A DNA stretch of 41,939 nucleotides, taken from positions 1-41,939 of the forward strand of contig PAAG01000044.1 of assembly GCA_002698785.1 (NCBI GenBank), written 5' to 3'. Numbering within the stretch: the stretch's first letter is position 1; every line of letters starts with the position of its first letter. Below the pieces are notes generated by a model that was not told where the DNA came from, made no database searches, and worked only from the letters and a program-made list of their open reading frames with translations. Source of the stretch: Verrucomicrobiales bacterium (lineage in GTDB: Bacteria > Verrucomicrobiota > Verrucomicrobiia > Verrucomicrobiales > DEV007). Positions 12,301 to 18,043 of the stretch are shown here, in pieces. The position numbers were made by a program, and so were the translations under genes.

Positions 12301-14745
12301 TGCGGCAAAAGAAATATCGCGACCAGCCGTCACATTGATTTCCGCAGCACCAATCACTGCGGTCGCGTCGGCTTGCTTATTATCGTATCCACCATGTCCA
12401 ACAATAGCGTAGTTCTCCCGACTCAAACCTGCCTGCGCAGTGATATCACGACCGGCAACAAGGGTAATGTCGCCGCTCATATTTGACGTCCTCAACGCCT
12501 CACGGCCTCCATGCCCGATCTGGGCGTATGCGTTATACCCCTGATTGCCCGCACCTGGCGTCGGTGAATTCCCCCAACTGGGATACCCCTCTGCCCCTAC
12601 CGCAAAACGGTTGGCTATCAGGCTGATATCATTGACCGCCTCAACATGTATCTCACCCGAAATTGGATCAGCCCCGGATGTTCCCGCTGTCGTTCGCGCG
12701 TAACCGATTTGGGAAAACTTTCGAGGATTGTAATCTGTATCGAGCGGGCTCGACCATACGTTCACGTCGTAACCCGCCACATTCGTCTGTCCGAGACGGC
12801 TACCAACCATGACTTCATTGTCAGCACCAATTTCAGGAGCATCTCGCGATCCCACGTACACGCTCCCCATGTCATTTCCAAAAGCACCATCGACACCGAA
12901 AATCTGAGTCTCCATGTCAATATCCGATCCGACTGAATAAAACGAAGCATCGCCAACTCCCAGTGGAGCCACTGAAGAATCCCAACCCGCAACGATGTTA
13001 ATATTACCGGCACCTCTGTTAGCAATGTTGTCTGCCAGATACACATCCCCTTCAGCGAGCAGAGTGAGACTGAAAGCCGAATCCCAGATCACCTGATCAT
13101 TCACACTCAGGTTTCCCGCATCCATTGTCCCACCATCGAGAGTAGAAACGATCACGTTGTTGGATGCCAGAGCTGTTTGAAGAGTGCCGTTATTGATATT
13201 GAACGGACTGCCAGAAGGATCGTGAGCGGCGGAGCTGATTTCACCATTCCTCGGATCGAGAAGCAATATCCCAGCCGTTCCGTTCGCAGCCAGCGTAGAT
13301 ACCTCTCCGTGAAAACCGAGCACATCTTTTCCTGACACTTCAACAAAACCACCACTAGCAATCCCCCGCGCCGAAATTTTACCTTCGAAGAGAGCATTTT
13401 CATCCGCCCACACGATCACGGTTCCACCGTTCCCTGTAGAAGTTGCATCAGCAACAATCTCGCTCCCCGCCTCAACAACCGTGCTGGTAGCATTGACCAC
13501 ACTTTCATCCTGCCCTTGAAATCCTCCTCCAATTTTGACACTGCCTCCACCTTGCGTGCCGCTCACATCGATACTCGCTGAGGCACCCACCGTAACGGTT
13601 TCTGCTTCGACGACTACGGATCCTCCAATCCCATCCGAACCCGCAGCTTCAATCTCCCCATTAACTACCGCTTCCCTGGAAGCGTTGACCTCGATAAGTC
13701 CACCGGTTCTTCCGCTTGCATAAATTTCACCATCCACTTTGGCATATGCTGCCGCAATCAAAGCTGAGGCAGAGTTCCCCACAGAAGGCGCGCTCACTCG
13801 AATACTGCCGCTGCTCGATACAGATCCGCCGATCCCTGACAAACGAACACTCCCTCCGGAACCGCTGACCTCCGTCGCCCGAACCGATCCTTTATTGTTG
13901 ATCGCCAAAGCATACAGGTTCCCATGTGCCTTCAGTTCCACTGCAGCTCCTTCGATTGTTCCATCGTTAAAAACTCCTGTACCACTCACTCCAGAGCCGG
14001 TGGCGCGAACAAACACCCGGTCTCCCATCGAGCTGTCCGTTTCTTTCAGCAACACCTCTTCGCCTGCGGCCAACCCTACCGTTCCATTTCTTGCTGAAAT
14101 CGTCCCGCTGTTGCTCACAGTTTTCCCTATCAAAAACACATCACCTCCGATAGCATTGACTCGCCCCAGGTTTGTGACACCAGCGCCAGAAGAACCAGCA
14201 AAGACCATATCCCCCCCGGCGAGAAACTCCCCGTTGGATACATCGAGAGTGGAAAGGACCAGTCCGTGCACGTCAATCGTTCCTCCCGCTCCGACCAGGA
14301 TTCCATTTGGGTTAATCACAAATACATTTCCGTTCGCACGTAGCGCTCCATGAATCGCCGTAGGATTCCCTCCTGTCACCCGGTTGAGTACAGCTGCATT
14401 GGCGCTGGGTTGCTGAAATCGAGTTAACTCATCGGAATCGATCGAGAATTCCTCCCAGTTGATGATGGCGTTCGCAGTTCGTTGCTCGATATCGAGAATA
14501 TTACCGCCTCTCGAATGTATCGACACATCGCCGTGAACAACTTGCCCTCCTCTCGGATTCGCGTGGCCTGTTCCCGTCCAAAGTAGCAGCCCGGGGAAGA
14601 GGAATGCCAAGACATAGAGACGAGCAAAAACTCGCTTTCGGTAGGAATGAAGTGAAAAGAAAGCACCTAACCAGTCCGTAGTCGGCCCGGAAAACTCAGC
14701 AGATGAGATGGAGAGGCGATTGCCGCCCATCGGTTTGTGTTTCAT
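1..14745 (-). CDS. Giant TpsA / filamentous-haemagglutinin-like adhesin (C-terminus outside window)
   Basis: One reading frame stays open from the ATG at 14745 to the window edge (4915 codons, no stop), so the protein is larger still. The first ~60 residues are a basic segment plus a hydrophobic stretch ending near GTGHA, an extended Sec signal of the TpsA type; the mature protein starts near NPRGG. The TPS (haemagglutination activity) domain follows, with FQQP, LNRVTGG and VFVINPNGI, the motifs by which TpsA proteins engage an outer-membrane TpsB pore. Next is a conserved FHA-type segment (GNGGTVIVWAD, GFVEVSGKD, LLLDP). From about residue 540 the passenger consists of ~40-residue units around AQIGHGG alternating with GD(I)xVxAGGD strands, predicted to form a beta-helix. 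The units sit inside larger duplicated blocks listed separately. A weak GGAAG lies ~8 nt before the ATG. No TpsB gene is in the window. Family call is firm; adhesion is inferred. Confidence 0.9.
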   Translation of the reverse strand, partial: MKHKPMGGNRLSISSAEFSGPTTDWLGAFFSLHSYRKRVFARLYVLAFLFPGLLLWTGTGHANPRGGQVVHGDVSIHSRGGNILDIEQRTANAIINWEEFSIDSDELTRFQQPSANAAVLNRVTGGNPTAIHGALRANGNVFVINPNGILVGAGGTIDVHGLVLSTLDVSNGEFLAGGDMVFAGSSGAGVTNLGRVNAIGGDVFLIGKTVSNSGTISARNGTVGLAAGEEVLLKETDSSMGDRVFVRATGSGVSGTGVFNDGTIEGAAVELKAHGNLYALAINNKGSVRATEVSGSGGSVRLSGIGGSVSSSGSIRVSAPSVGNSASALIAAAYAKVDGEIYASGRTGGLIEVNASREAVVNGEIEAAGSDGIGGSVVVEAETVTVGASASIDVSGTQGGGSVKIGGGFQGQDESVVNATSTVVEAGSEIVADATSTGNGGTVIVWADENALFEGKISARGIASGGFVEVSGKDVLGFHGEVSTLAANGTAGILLLDPRNGEISSAAHDPSGSPFNINNGTLQTALASNNVIVSTLDGGTMDAGNLSVNDQVIWDSAFSLTLLAEGDVYLADNIANRGAGNINIVAGWDSSVAPLGVGDASFYSVGSDIDMETQIFGVDGAFGNDMGSVYVGSRDAPEIGADNEVMVGSRLGQTNVAGYDVNVWSSPLDTDYNPRKFSQIGYARTTAGTSGADPISGEIHVEAVNDISLIANRFAVGAEGYPSWGNSPTPGAGNQGYNAYAQIGHGGREALRTSNMSGDITLVAGRDITAQAGLSRENYAIVGHGGYDNKQADATAVIGAAEINVTAGRDISFAAGRGGTAFAQLGHGGATHDLASFTESAINVSAGGDLSFYGGSGSVSSGSTSSYALLGHGGNDSDFDVAGQGYMGDISVLVGGQVLLQGGDQNNNYAMIGNGGLNIDGNAGGAVDVTAGNGGIMLTGGSSTNSFVQIGSGGYNFEGDLSGDTIVETTGADGILLQGGDGSNAQAVIGHGNFYGSTTVTSGDVTVTVAAGGITANASTAGYFAGAGIGHLGRDNSGNKSGTIEVTVMDGDISLIGGEAFGSSRYNSAQIGHGGYGNGVTGNASADIFVTASNGAISIDAGENYGAYAQIGHGGFGAGTGIEGDFNGNIAVTASGDIEIRSGDQPYTFARIGHGGRDTDGNMGLAGESIRVISETGNLELEGISGGDSIAHIGHGDLNDSDGTRQGDILVDVAGEISLVYNPNPVWIGHRTTDAGGLSDSNVTIRAGSLDFTSGVSGGDTFQVIETFDSMVIGNLAGGDVTLVDMGTGGISMQESIDTTSSFDLNILSHSDIFVADEIINRGEGNVNLVAGWDPSVSDLSSGSEMSPFRYYTISDIDMDTEIFDVAGAFGSGGGSVFVGVNPDMSGADRAVVVASRDGQTNVAGYDVNVWGGAVTGGTNSGARKYSQIGFNAQQGGGTSASGRIRVGAENDVDVRANFFAVGVDGALGWTNQDQTGYASHAQIGHGGERTSIKDKDLTGDIMVEAGGDLNVVGGITFNNHAMVGHGGYDNPDDNDGNNLARLGGDITVDVDGNVSLQSGSGFFAHSKIGHGGYNHFLGEFVESDISIMAGGNVSLTGGPGTGNSSSERGMAQIGHGGYNADFIEIPGTMDDPVPVSAGSGRGYTGNITVAADGSIAVTAGGGDDYNYAVVGHGGVSTHGDHSGMISVTGGTGVTVQGTTDSSGGSGNFAQIGHVMYSSEGVVSGDVEVTATTGGVQVLGGARGSSYALIGNGGTQILDGTVIGGATTVNSLGTNAVTDGITVLGGEGSHSYAAIGHGATRSTGGTGGHPSMTLTGDTTVHSAAGDILVQGGTYGYFSTGMIGHGGRDVDGDMSGMITVSSDSGDILVIGGLENTASNYNSAQIGHGGYGNGLTKTYSGDISVLASDGAIAVEGGVGYGVYAQIGHGGFGGIDAINGDASGSIRVEAMNDISLLGGDAGATYARVGHGGQGVTGSIGDADDTIEVISHSGGLEMFGGVSTSSIGNGDISNTGERKGDILVDVAGEISVAGNANLVRIGHRTATAGAISDADVTIRARSLDYSSGDSGGDVFAVAGIFGSMMEDNLLGGHVSLVGMGSGGLWVDDRILQDSGFDLNLLSFSDVYVSEDVINQGSGDINVVAGWDPSSADLSPDVEVSPFRYYWIRDVDMDTQIFGVPGSHGNGEGSVWVGANADLSAADTGVVLGSRTGGTNVAGYDVNVWGGALTGGINDGSEKYSQIGYNRVDAQTGTDLAVTGRIRVATMNDLFVEANHYAVGTLGYGGWTNADRTGYASYAQIGHGGERGSVQDMDLTGDIVVEVGNDIIARGGQTRENYAMIGHGGYDNIQSTSARVGGDITVTAGNDFDFEAGQGLYAQAQIGHVGVRHTVADFVDSDISVTAGGDIHLTGVQSASGNNRGSYAKIGHGGYQADVQTAGEGYVGNIDVHADGTVVMTSGVDAWTFAQIGHGGYTSSGNHEGDICVVGVGGVSLIATVGTGDDSFVQIGHGGNDTSGDFTGDITVTSSNGAVTLSSGNDLGRFTQIGHGGSGSSGEMTGEIKVAAGNGDLTLTGGAGDEAYAMVGHGDGAGTSSGQRGGGVQLFSSGALSASSGSGTGAGAFVFHQNSTGLQTGDYLGGLGFQLVGNGGISLEDAAVADVQTMIGGNIGSGPISLAIANDVDITIGGPDIAVNSSDGFYVLTGGSLTMLSSYQNSGSGDVTLVAGWDGTGLTSTGSVDFTDPCDPVISPNGTLNVSFTCDSFGNSGGVLTIGSESQVDGVAIGSKDGLNTFAGAGIMLSAGDSGTDSFSQLGYRPTAGGMGGTGDIEVHVKGSGLTFNSGDADGAFTQIGHGGYGSVAGDVVEADVTVSFCEPGDLTLNSGGGLYAYSMLGHGGAVLAQSNSGDLSISNVANVTMSGGDGERAYSQIGFGGYDADGTHSGSISIDAINSVAMTGGFGVRASVQIGHGGHYENGGANSGDIHITTSDSGAGVSLVSGSSTVGSNTLSSAHIGHGGYQAHGTHSGDIVIDTAGGFSLSGGNRDLNYKLVGHGGRNTNGTASGAINVTAAGDVDLIAGTNDWTFAQVGHGGGTSSGDHTVTAVGTIGATDGIRVITTNGDIRVVGGRAGNAGADGRNAYAQIGLGGVQSSGDVTGDIYLSATDGIDVIGGGRDHNYAMIGHGGDRASGMRVGDIFVETTGGDIDVEGGLLQELSVGQIGHGGFRSGSAMGAIEVHAHAGTVTIKNGGGDDDGDLGHFTVGDHSFSSGQIGHGGPSDTLAAVTLSGEICVVGLNGVELSSERDGDKAYSQIGHGGYNLTGDFDGDITVVAPDGSVTITGGSGGAEGEYAQIGHGGVNSNGSLSGDVNVVAGDGDMVLTGGAADNSYAMIGHGDGAKTSGGTREGGVHLFASGQLNGTNGSGTGSDVFIFHQNSSGLQPGDYLGGDGYQKVANGGTNLPGSALVDETTMINGNIGAGVTIFDTSNTDYVINGGDTFVSTSDDFYIVTGGNITMLDSYQNEGNGSVTLVAGWDGSGTATPGSVSYTGGSFCDPVVSNPGLAIDFNNCDTFGNGGATVTLGSATETAPVIVGSAGGTTTVAAHGLNLHGSDSSTDSFAQLGYRPTATEPNATGAIDIHVKSGGVTLDAGAANGSFTQIGHGGTGGTGGGLIAAPISITFCDDEVGDVSLLASSGTGSYAHIGHGGNAWSGDKQGAILIDGANDVVMSGGGANSYAQVGHGGAGVSGAYGTGESSGSIEFLDIAGDVTMTGGNAGNSYSQIGHGGVRSSGYFAGNVSVAAGGSITGTGGSSDGAYIQIGHGGRNVTSTAPSSFGSADIHVDAGEDVILMGGDSSYTHAKIGHSASLTIVSSFEESDISVSAGRNIQLISPQYETFTSNSYSNTQIGHGGVRASVDEGDSGYSGDIDVSAGGKIDVIASRNARTYNYSQIGHVTYFNTPGIHSGDIDVVAGTQEGLAEYGLNVIASSGDYNGAVNLSNGYYSYAAIGHQGHGGNFSLTGDIDVDVVRGGINVIGGTGVSGTTSGDTPSDIRLHPAQIGHGGYNVTSVGEGIHGSVRVSAQGDILLEGNSGPTSPVYIGHGGYSADGAIGKEGDEIVVISREGNLELRTNGSVANNIVMIGNGSSTGGSGTRMGDILIDVAGEISTAQDGTPVWLGHRTDTAGGISNADVTIRASSFDTVTGVSGSDVFELSGASGSVIAQNMSGGHVTLIDTGSGGIWFNSSTVGDSSYDLNLLSETDVFISNDAINRGSGDVNIVAGWDPAVEDFSSAPVDSSFRYYWIRDIDMDTQVFDVAGAYANGGAGVWIGANADLSGADTGVVVASRLGQTNVVGQDVNVWGGAVTGGLNTGHRYYSQIGYNRIDGGTGETLDATGRIRVQAVDEVYVEANHYAVGTVGYGGWTDQDRTGQASFAQIGHGGERTSVHDMTLTGDIIVEAGGDVRVTGGQTINNHARIGHGGYDNPDDNDGTNNAMLGGEILVDAGGNVTFQAGQGYYAYAQLGHGGSSHYMGTFIESDITLNVGGDVAFIGGPGNMTGNTLSQQAYAQLGHGGYNADFIETPGTMDDAVPVSAGSGRGYAGNISVTATGSVSVLAGGGDDYNYATIGNGGAFSNGDHSGDIHIQAGTGVLVDGGDSNTANFAQIGHVGYLSEGDFDGDICIVTSTGDVVLEGGAGSRGYAQIGSGGDGVTGDMSGDIQVGIASGNLSLTGGSGTYADATIGHGASDITGTQQGDVLLGVSAGTVTLVDGSSGLARLGHLGDVIPQSDFALITGTLDVSSASDGLGGAIGRMGPGGAVDIGVLNGDLTIDGGSGAFLNHAFDVDLFAGGDVNVLTTILNGGNGSVSAIAGWDGVTGLIEVSDYNSCPVFTTLDLDAASVLADPAVYGNATAVVNIGDGTQTQAAVVGSAGGTTNV
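1465..1981 (-). repeat. Type-A passenger block, copy A4
   Basis: Encodes, in reading order, AGWDPAVEDF, FRYYWIRDIDMDTQVF, VWIGANADLSGADTGVV, NVWGGAVTGG, YSQIGYN, VEANHYAVGTVGYGGW and QIGHGGERTSVHD. The same order recurs in A1-A3 at protein level, so this is a segmental duplication inside the adhesin gene. Edges are approximate. Confidence 0.75.
3805..4590 (-). repeat. Type-B passenger block, copy B2
   Basis: Encodes GGVHLFASG, VFIFHQNSSGLQPGDYLGG, TMINGNIGAG, FYIVTGGNITMLDSYQN, VTLVAGWDG and SFAQLGYRPT. The block at 6208-6985 has the same elements in the same order with many substitutions, which points to an old duplication under constraint. Confidence 0.75.
6208..6985 (-). repeat. Type-B passenger block, copy B1
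   Basis: Encodes GGVQLFSSG, FVFHQNSTGLQTGDYLGG, TMIGGNIGSG, FYVLTGGSLTMLSSYQN, VTLVAGWDG and SFSQLGYRPT, parallel to the block at 3805-4590. Edges are approximate. Confidence 0.75.
7828..8347 (-). repeat. Type-A passenger block, copy A3
   Basis: Encodes VVAGWDPSSADL, FRYYWIRDVDMDTQIF, VWVGANADLSAADTGVV, NVWGGALTGG, YSQIGYNRVD and VEANHYAVGTLGYGGW. By eye it is closest to the copy at 1465-1981. Confidence 0.75.
10262..10773 (-). repeat. Type-A passenger block, copy A2
   Basis: Encodes VAGWDPSVSDL, FRYYTISDIDMDTEIF, VFVGVNPDMSGADRAVV, NVWGGAVTGG, YSQIGFN, VRANFFAVGVDG and QIGHGGERTSIKD. Same element order as the other A copies, with moderate divergence. Confidence 0.75.
12489..13008 (-). repeat. 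Type-A passenger block, copy A1 (first and most divergent)
   Basis: Encodes VAGWDSSVAPL, SVGSDIDMETQIF, NVAGYDVNVWSSPL, FSQIGYARTT, LIANRFAVGAEGY and QIGHGGREALRTSN. It is the most N-terminal copy, directly after the FHA-type LLLDP segment, and differs most from the rest. Confidence 0.7.
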
Positions 14746-14960
14746 ATAAACGCTTCTTCCAAGGTGTTTTTACCCTCCTGAAGAAGCGACTGAGCACAAA
14801 GCGCACCACTAAAAGCGATATTGTCTGTTTTTTTGCGACGCAGAGTTGCAACACCAGCGCGGTATTATCCGCACTGCGCGACGGGACGATCAGCTTAAAA
14901 ATTTCGAGTGGCTCACTTAAACCGCTGAATCTGAATCACCCTCAAGGGAAATCTCTACTC
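14746..14960 (-). promoter_or_regulatory. Leader and upstream region of the giant adhesin gene, with hairpin and possible leader mini-ORF
   Basis: This 215-nt gap separates the M28 peptidase stop from the adhesin ATG. On the minus strand an 8-bp hairpin (CAGTGCGG, loop ATAATA, CCGCGCTG; 14855-14876) has no following T-run, so it is not an obvious terminator. An AGGAGGG lies ~30 nt before the adhesin ATG, too far to serve it. It is ~11 nt before a TTG that would open a six-codon ORF whose TGA overlaps the adhesin ATG (ATATGA). Whether this is a coupled leader peptide is speculative. I could not place a convincing -35/-10 pair. Confidence 0.3.
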
Positions 14961-17909
14961 TTAATCACGCGACCCGGGAGTAAGGGAAAGCTCGATTTCC
15001 TCACCGTCGCGAAGTACTACGATTTTTGTTTCTTCTCCTACTTTCAGGCTCCCCAACACCTCAGTGTAATCGTAGATGTTGAGAATCTTTTTGTCGGCCA
15101 AACCAACAATCACGTCTCCGCCCTTCACACCAGCTTCTCCAGCAGGGCCATTTTCCGCCACACCGCTCAACATGACCCCTTTGACATCACCTTGGCTGTA
15201 GTCGGGAATAGTTCCGAGATAGACGCGGAACCCACGAGCTCCCCGGTTCTTCGGAGGGTCTACTTTTACATATTTGGGAGCATTCGAATCAATAGCGAGT
15301 CCTCGCGCGATTAGCCCCATCAGCTTCGAAATATCCCTTGCCCCCTCGTAGTTAATCTTATCGGGAGTATCTCGCGGTGTGTGATAATCCTCATGAGCCC
15401 CAGTGAAGGCACTGAGAATGGGCACCTTTCGCAGGTAAAAATTCGTCGCGTCAGTTGGAAGGTAAGTATCGTTTTGGGCATTGATGGGTAGTCCAATCGG
15501 AGCATTCCGCTGCTCAATAGCACTCTTCCAGTAGTCGCTCGATCCGATTCCCTGAAGAACCAGCTTTTCATTCAACCGACCAATCATGTCCATATTCAGG
15601 TAGGAAGAAATCAGCAGGCCCAATGGAGCGCTCTCATCACCCATCGTGTCCTTGGCGAGTTTACGGACAAAGTGGGACGATCCCAGTAAACCGATCTCCT
15701 CACCTGACCAGGCCGCAAAAACAATATCTCTCTGCAGATCGAGCTTGCCTCTTTCCCTCATGTCAGAAAGATACTCTGCAATCTCTAACAAACCAGCCAC
15801 CCCCGAAGCATTGTCGTCAGCTCCGTAGTGAATCATATCTTTCTCATCATCTCTCGCCAGAGATCCAGGACCAGCCTCAGCTCCCAAGTGATCGATATGT
15901 GCGCCAATCACCACCGCAGGATTCGGATGCGGTCCAGTCTGACCTGCCGAAAGCACACCTATCACGTTCCGACCGATACGCTTCTCTTGGTCCACATCGA
16001 TACTCACCTCCATGGATGTGTCAGGAATCTCAAAACCCTGAACCATCTCACCAGTATCCAATGTCTTTTGAATCTCGGTGAGATCTTTACCGGCCTTCGA
16101 CACCAACTTCTTGGCGAGGTCAGTCGAAATCGAAATCGCAGGAATCCCTGAATCCGCGAGCGAAGCATCGAACTGCATCGGGACCAACTCATCCTTCACC
16201 TCCGTTTCAGGACCAGTCACAAAAATAATACCGGCAGCAAACTTCCGGCGAGCGAGCGTCGCCTTGTGACGAAGTCTTGAGTATCGCTGCATCTCCTCCC
16301 TCTGCTCTTTTGGGACATCGTCAGGGATGTAACGCATCACCATCACCCACTTCCCTTTCACATCTGAGTGGAAGTAGCTTGAGTATGATTCCCCACCCTC
16401 CCCGTCTGGAATTTCCAAACCGTAGCCAACGAAAACAATACCTGCTTTATTGATGTCGCCATTCTTCGAGAAAGAAACAGGCCGCCATTCTTCGTCGACC
16501 TTCGGGTTCATCTTTTCCTCCCCCAAGGAGAGAGACAGATTGTTGTCCTCTCCCACAGCGACACCTGCCGTGAACTCAAACTCTTCAAAATACGAAGCAC
16601 CATCTCCGCCGGGTTCCAGTCCCCACTTTTTAAAGGCATCAGCCACGTGAGCCGTCGCTGCAATTTCACCGGGAGTCCCCGTCAATCGTCCATTCAACTC
16701 ATCGGAGGCCAGATATTCCAGATGCTGCCTCAAGTCAGCCACCGTAATCTCAGGAGTTGTTTCAAAGGTGACCTTCTTTTCCGCCTCTTCTTCTTTCTCC
16801 AGCTTTGCAGGACCTTTCGCCGCCGAGCTCTTATCCAAAAGCTCCATCGCCTTTTCATGATTCCACTTCGCGAGGAAAATCTGCGACTGCTTCGATGATG
16901 TCCGGTTCGAGGTCCAGGACATGGTTTCCCCATCTGGAGTGAATGTGGGCAAGCCATCAAATCCCGGAGTGTAGGTAACCCGAACTGGCTCTTTTTCTCC
17001 CGCAGCATCGACCAGGTAGAGTTCAAAATTATCGAACCCATGCTTGTTCGTCGCAAAAATCAGATACTCCCCACTAGGGTGAAAGAACGGCGCCCACGAC
17101 ATCGCGCCCAGCTTCGTGAGCTGCTTCTGGTCGCTGCCATCAATGTTCATCGTGAAGATCTCAGCAGTCAGCCCTTTCCGATCAAAACGGCGCCAGCAGA
17201 TTTTCTCTCCATCCTGACTGAAGAAAGGACCACCATCATAACCATCCACATCAGTCAGGCGCTTCACATTGCTGCCATCAGCATCCGCGATGTAGATTTC
17301 CATCGGGAATTTCTTATCGAGCTTGAACGCCTTCTGGTCCTCCTCGCTCATCGAACCGTCGTAGGCCTGTCGGTTCGATCCAAAAACGATCTTCGACCCA
17401 TCCGGGGAATAGGCACCCTCAGCATCATATCCCAGGGTGTTTGTCAGATTCTTATACTCCTTGGTGTTTAGGTCGTACTCGTAGATCTCAAAATCCTCAT
17501 CATAGTCCCACGAATACTTGCGAGCCTTTCCAGACTCACGCAGTTCATATTCTTCCTTCTGCAGCTTCTCAGAATCAGGATCAGAATGTGTCGAGGCAAA
17601 CAGCACCTTGTCACCTTCCGGATGAATCCAGGCACAGGTCGTTTTCCCCATCCCCGGCGACACTCGCTCCACATCCCCAGTCTCCAGGTCCATCAGGTAG
17701 ATTTGGTAGAAAGGATTGCCCTCCTCCCTTTCACTCTGGAAGATCATCTTCGATCCATCAGCAGAAAAATACCCTTCTCCCGCACGAAGCCCTTCAAATG
17801 TGAGTTGCCGAGTTCCATCCAGAAGAATCGATTCCATCTTCGCCGGATCCTCCTCAGCGAAAACCAAACTGACAAAACAAAGACAAAAAGCAGCAAACCT
17901 TGTTTTCAT
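14961..17909 (-). CDS. Secreted PD40 propeller-M28 aminopeptidase-PDZ fusion protein
   Basis: The ATG at 17909 gives 982 residues with a clean signal peptide (MKTRFAAFCLCFVSLVFA, then EEDP). An ATG 30 nt upstream would only add a hydrophobic extension. Residues ~30-365 hold TolB-type PD40 propeller repeats (FSADGSKMIF, YSPDGSKIVFGSNR, FHPSGEYLIFATN, FTPDGETMSW). A charged linker leads to an M28 zinc peptidase interrupted by a PA-like insertion. The expected metal and catalytic residues are present: H671 (GAHIDHLG), D699 (ADDNASG), E737-E738 (WSGEEIG), D774 (MDMIGR) and H843 (HEDYHTP). A PDZ domain (~895-980) ends the protein. It should remove N-terminal residues from peptides in the periplasm or outside; the propeller and PDZ probably select substrates. 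It is divergent from gluQ. Confidence 0.9.
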   Translation of the reverse strand: MKTRFAAFCLCFVSLVFAEEDPAKMESILLDGTRQLTFEGLRAGEGYFSADGSKMIFQSEREEGNPFYQIYLMDLETGDVERVSPGMGKTTCAWIHPEGDKVLFASTHSDPDSEKLQKEEYELRESGKARKYSWDYDEDFEIYEYDLNTKEYKNLTNTLGYDAEGAYSPDGSKIVFGSNRQAYDGSMSEEDQKAFKLDKKFPMEIYIADADGSNVKRLTDVDGYDGGPFFSQDGEKICWRRFDRKGLTAEIFTMNIDGSDQKQLTKLGAMSWAPFFHPSGEYLIFATNKHGFDNFELYLVDAAGEKEPVRVTYTPGFDGLPTFTPDGETMSWTSNRTSSKQSQIFLAKWNHEKAMELLDKSSAAKGPAKLEKEEEAEKKVTFETTPEITVADLRQHLEYLASDELNGRLTGTPGEIAATAHVADAFKKWGLEPGGDGASYFEEFEFTAGVAVGEDNNLSLSLGEEKMNPKVDEEWRPVSFSKNGDINKAGIVFVGYGLEIPDGEGGESYSSYFHSDVKGKWVMVMRYIPDDVPKEQREEMQRYSRLRHKATLARRKFAAGIIFVTGPETEVKDELVPMQFDASLADSGIPAISISTDLAKKLVSKAGKDLTEIQKTLDTGEMVQGFEIPDTSMEVSIDVDQEKRIGRNVIGVLSAGQTGPHPNPAVVIGAHIDHLGAEAGPGSLARDDEKDMIHYGADDNASGVAGLLEIAEYLSDMRERGKLDLQRDIVFAAWSGEEIGLLGSSHFVRKLAKDTMGDESAPLGLLISSYLNMDMIGRLNEKLVLQGIGSSDYWKSAIEQRNAPIGLPINAQNDTYLPTDATNFYLRKVPILSAFTGAHEDYHTPRDTPDKINYEGARDISKLMGLIARGLAIDSNAPKYVKVDPPKNRGARGFRVYLGTIPDYSQGDVKGVMLSGVAENGPAGEAGVKGGDVIVGLADKKILNIYDYTEVLGSLKVGEETKIVVLRDGEEIELSLTPGSRD

Positions 17910-18043
17910 AAGGGAAAAAAATACGGGGGTAATCTGCATAAGCCGAAACGATCCAATCAGGAAATAAGAAGGTCAATCAGGATACGACACGTATGCATGG
18001 TAGATTGGCAAAACTCCATTAAAGTTCAAAATTTCTCGAAGCA
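17910..18043. promoter_or_regulatory. Divergent intergenic region between the M28 peptidase and gluQ
   Basis: The 134 nt must hold promoters for both directions. Toward gluQ, TTGGCA (18005-18010), a 16-nt spacer and CAAAAT (18027-18032) is a fair sigma-70-like match that would leave a leader of only a few nucleotides. Neither start codon has a good Shine-Dalgarno sequence. Confidence 0.3.

Noticed and set aside
1-14700. Many plus-strand frames of 60-294 codons opposite the adhesin gene
   Set aside because: They are antisense shadows of a highly repetitive gene; their translations have no domain motifs, and the minus frame is open over the whole length.
14857-14870. Short match to a beta-lactamase gene sequence (GCGCGGTATTATCC)
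   Set aside because: Only 14 bases, part of a local hairpin, and no coding continuity; judged coincidental.
14821-14880. Possible c-di-GMP riboswitch before the adhesin gene
   Set aside because: The conserved GEMM core (GGGACGCAAAGCC-type) is absent; only a simple hairpin is present.
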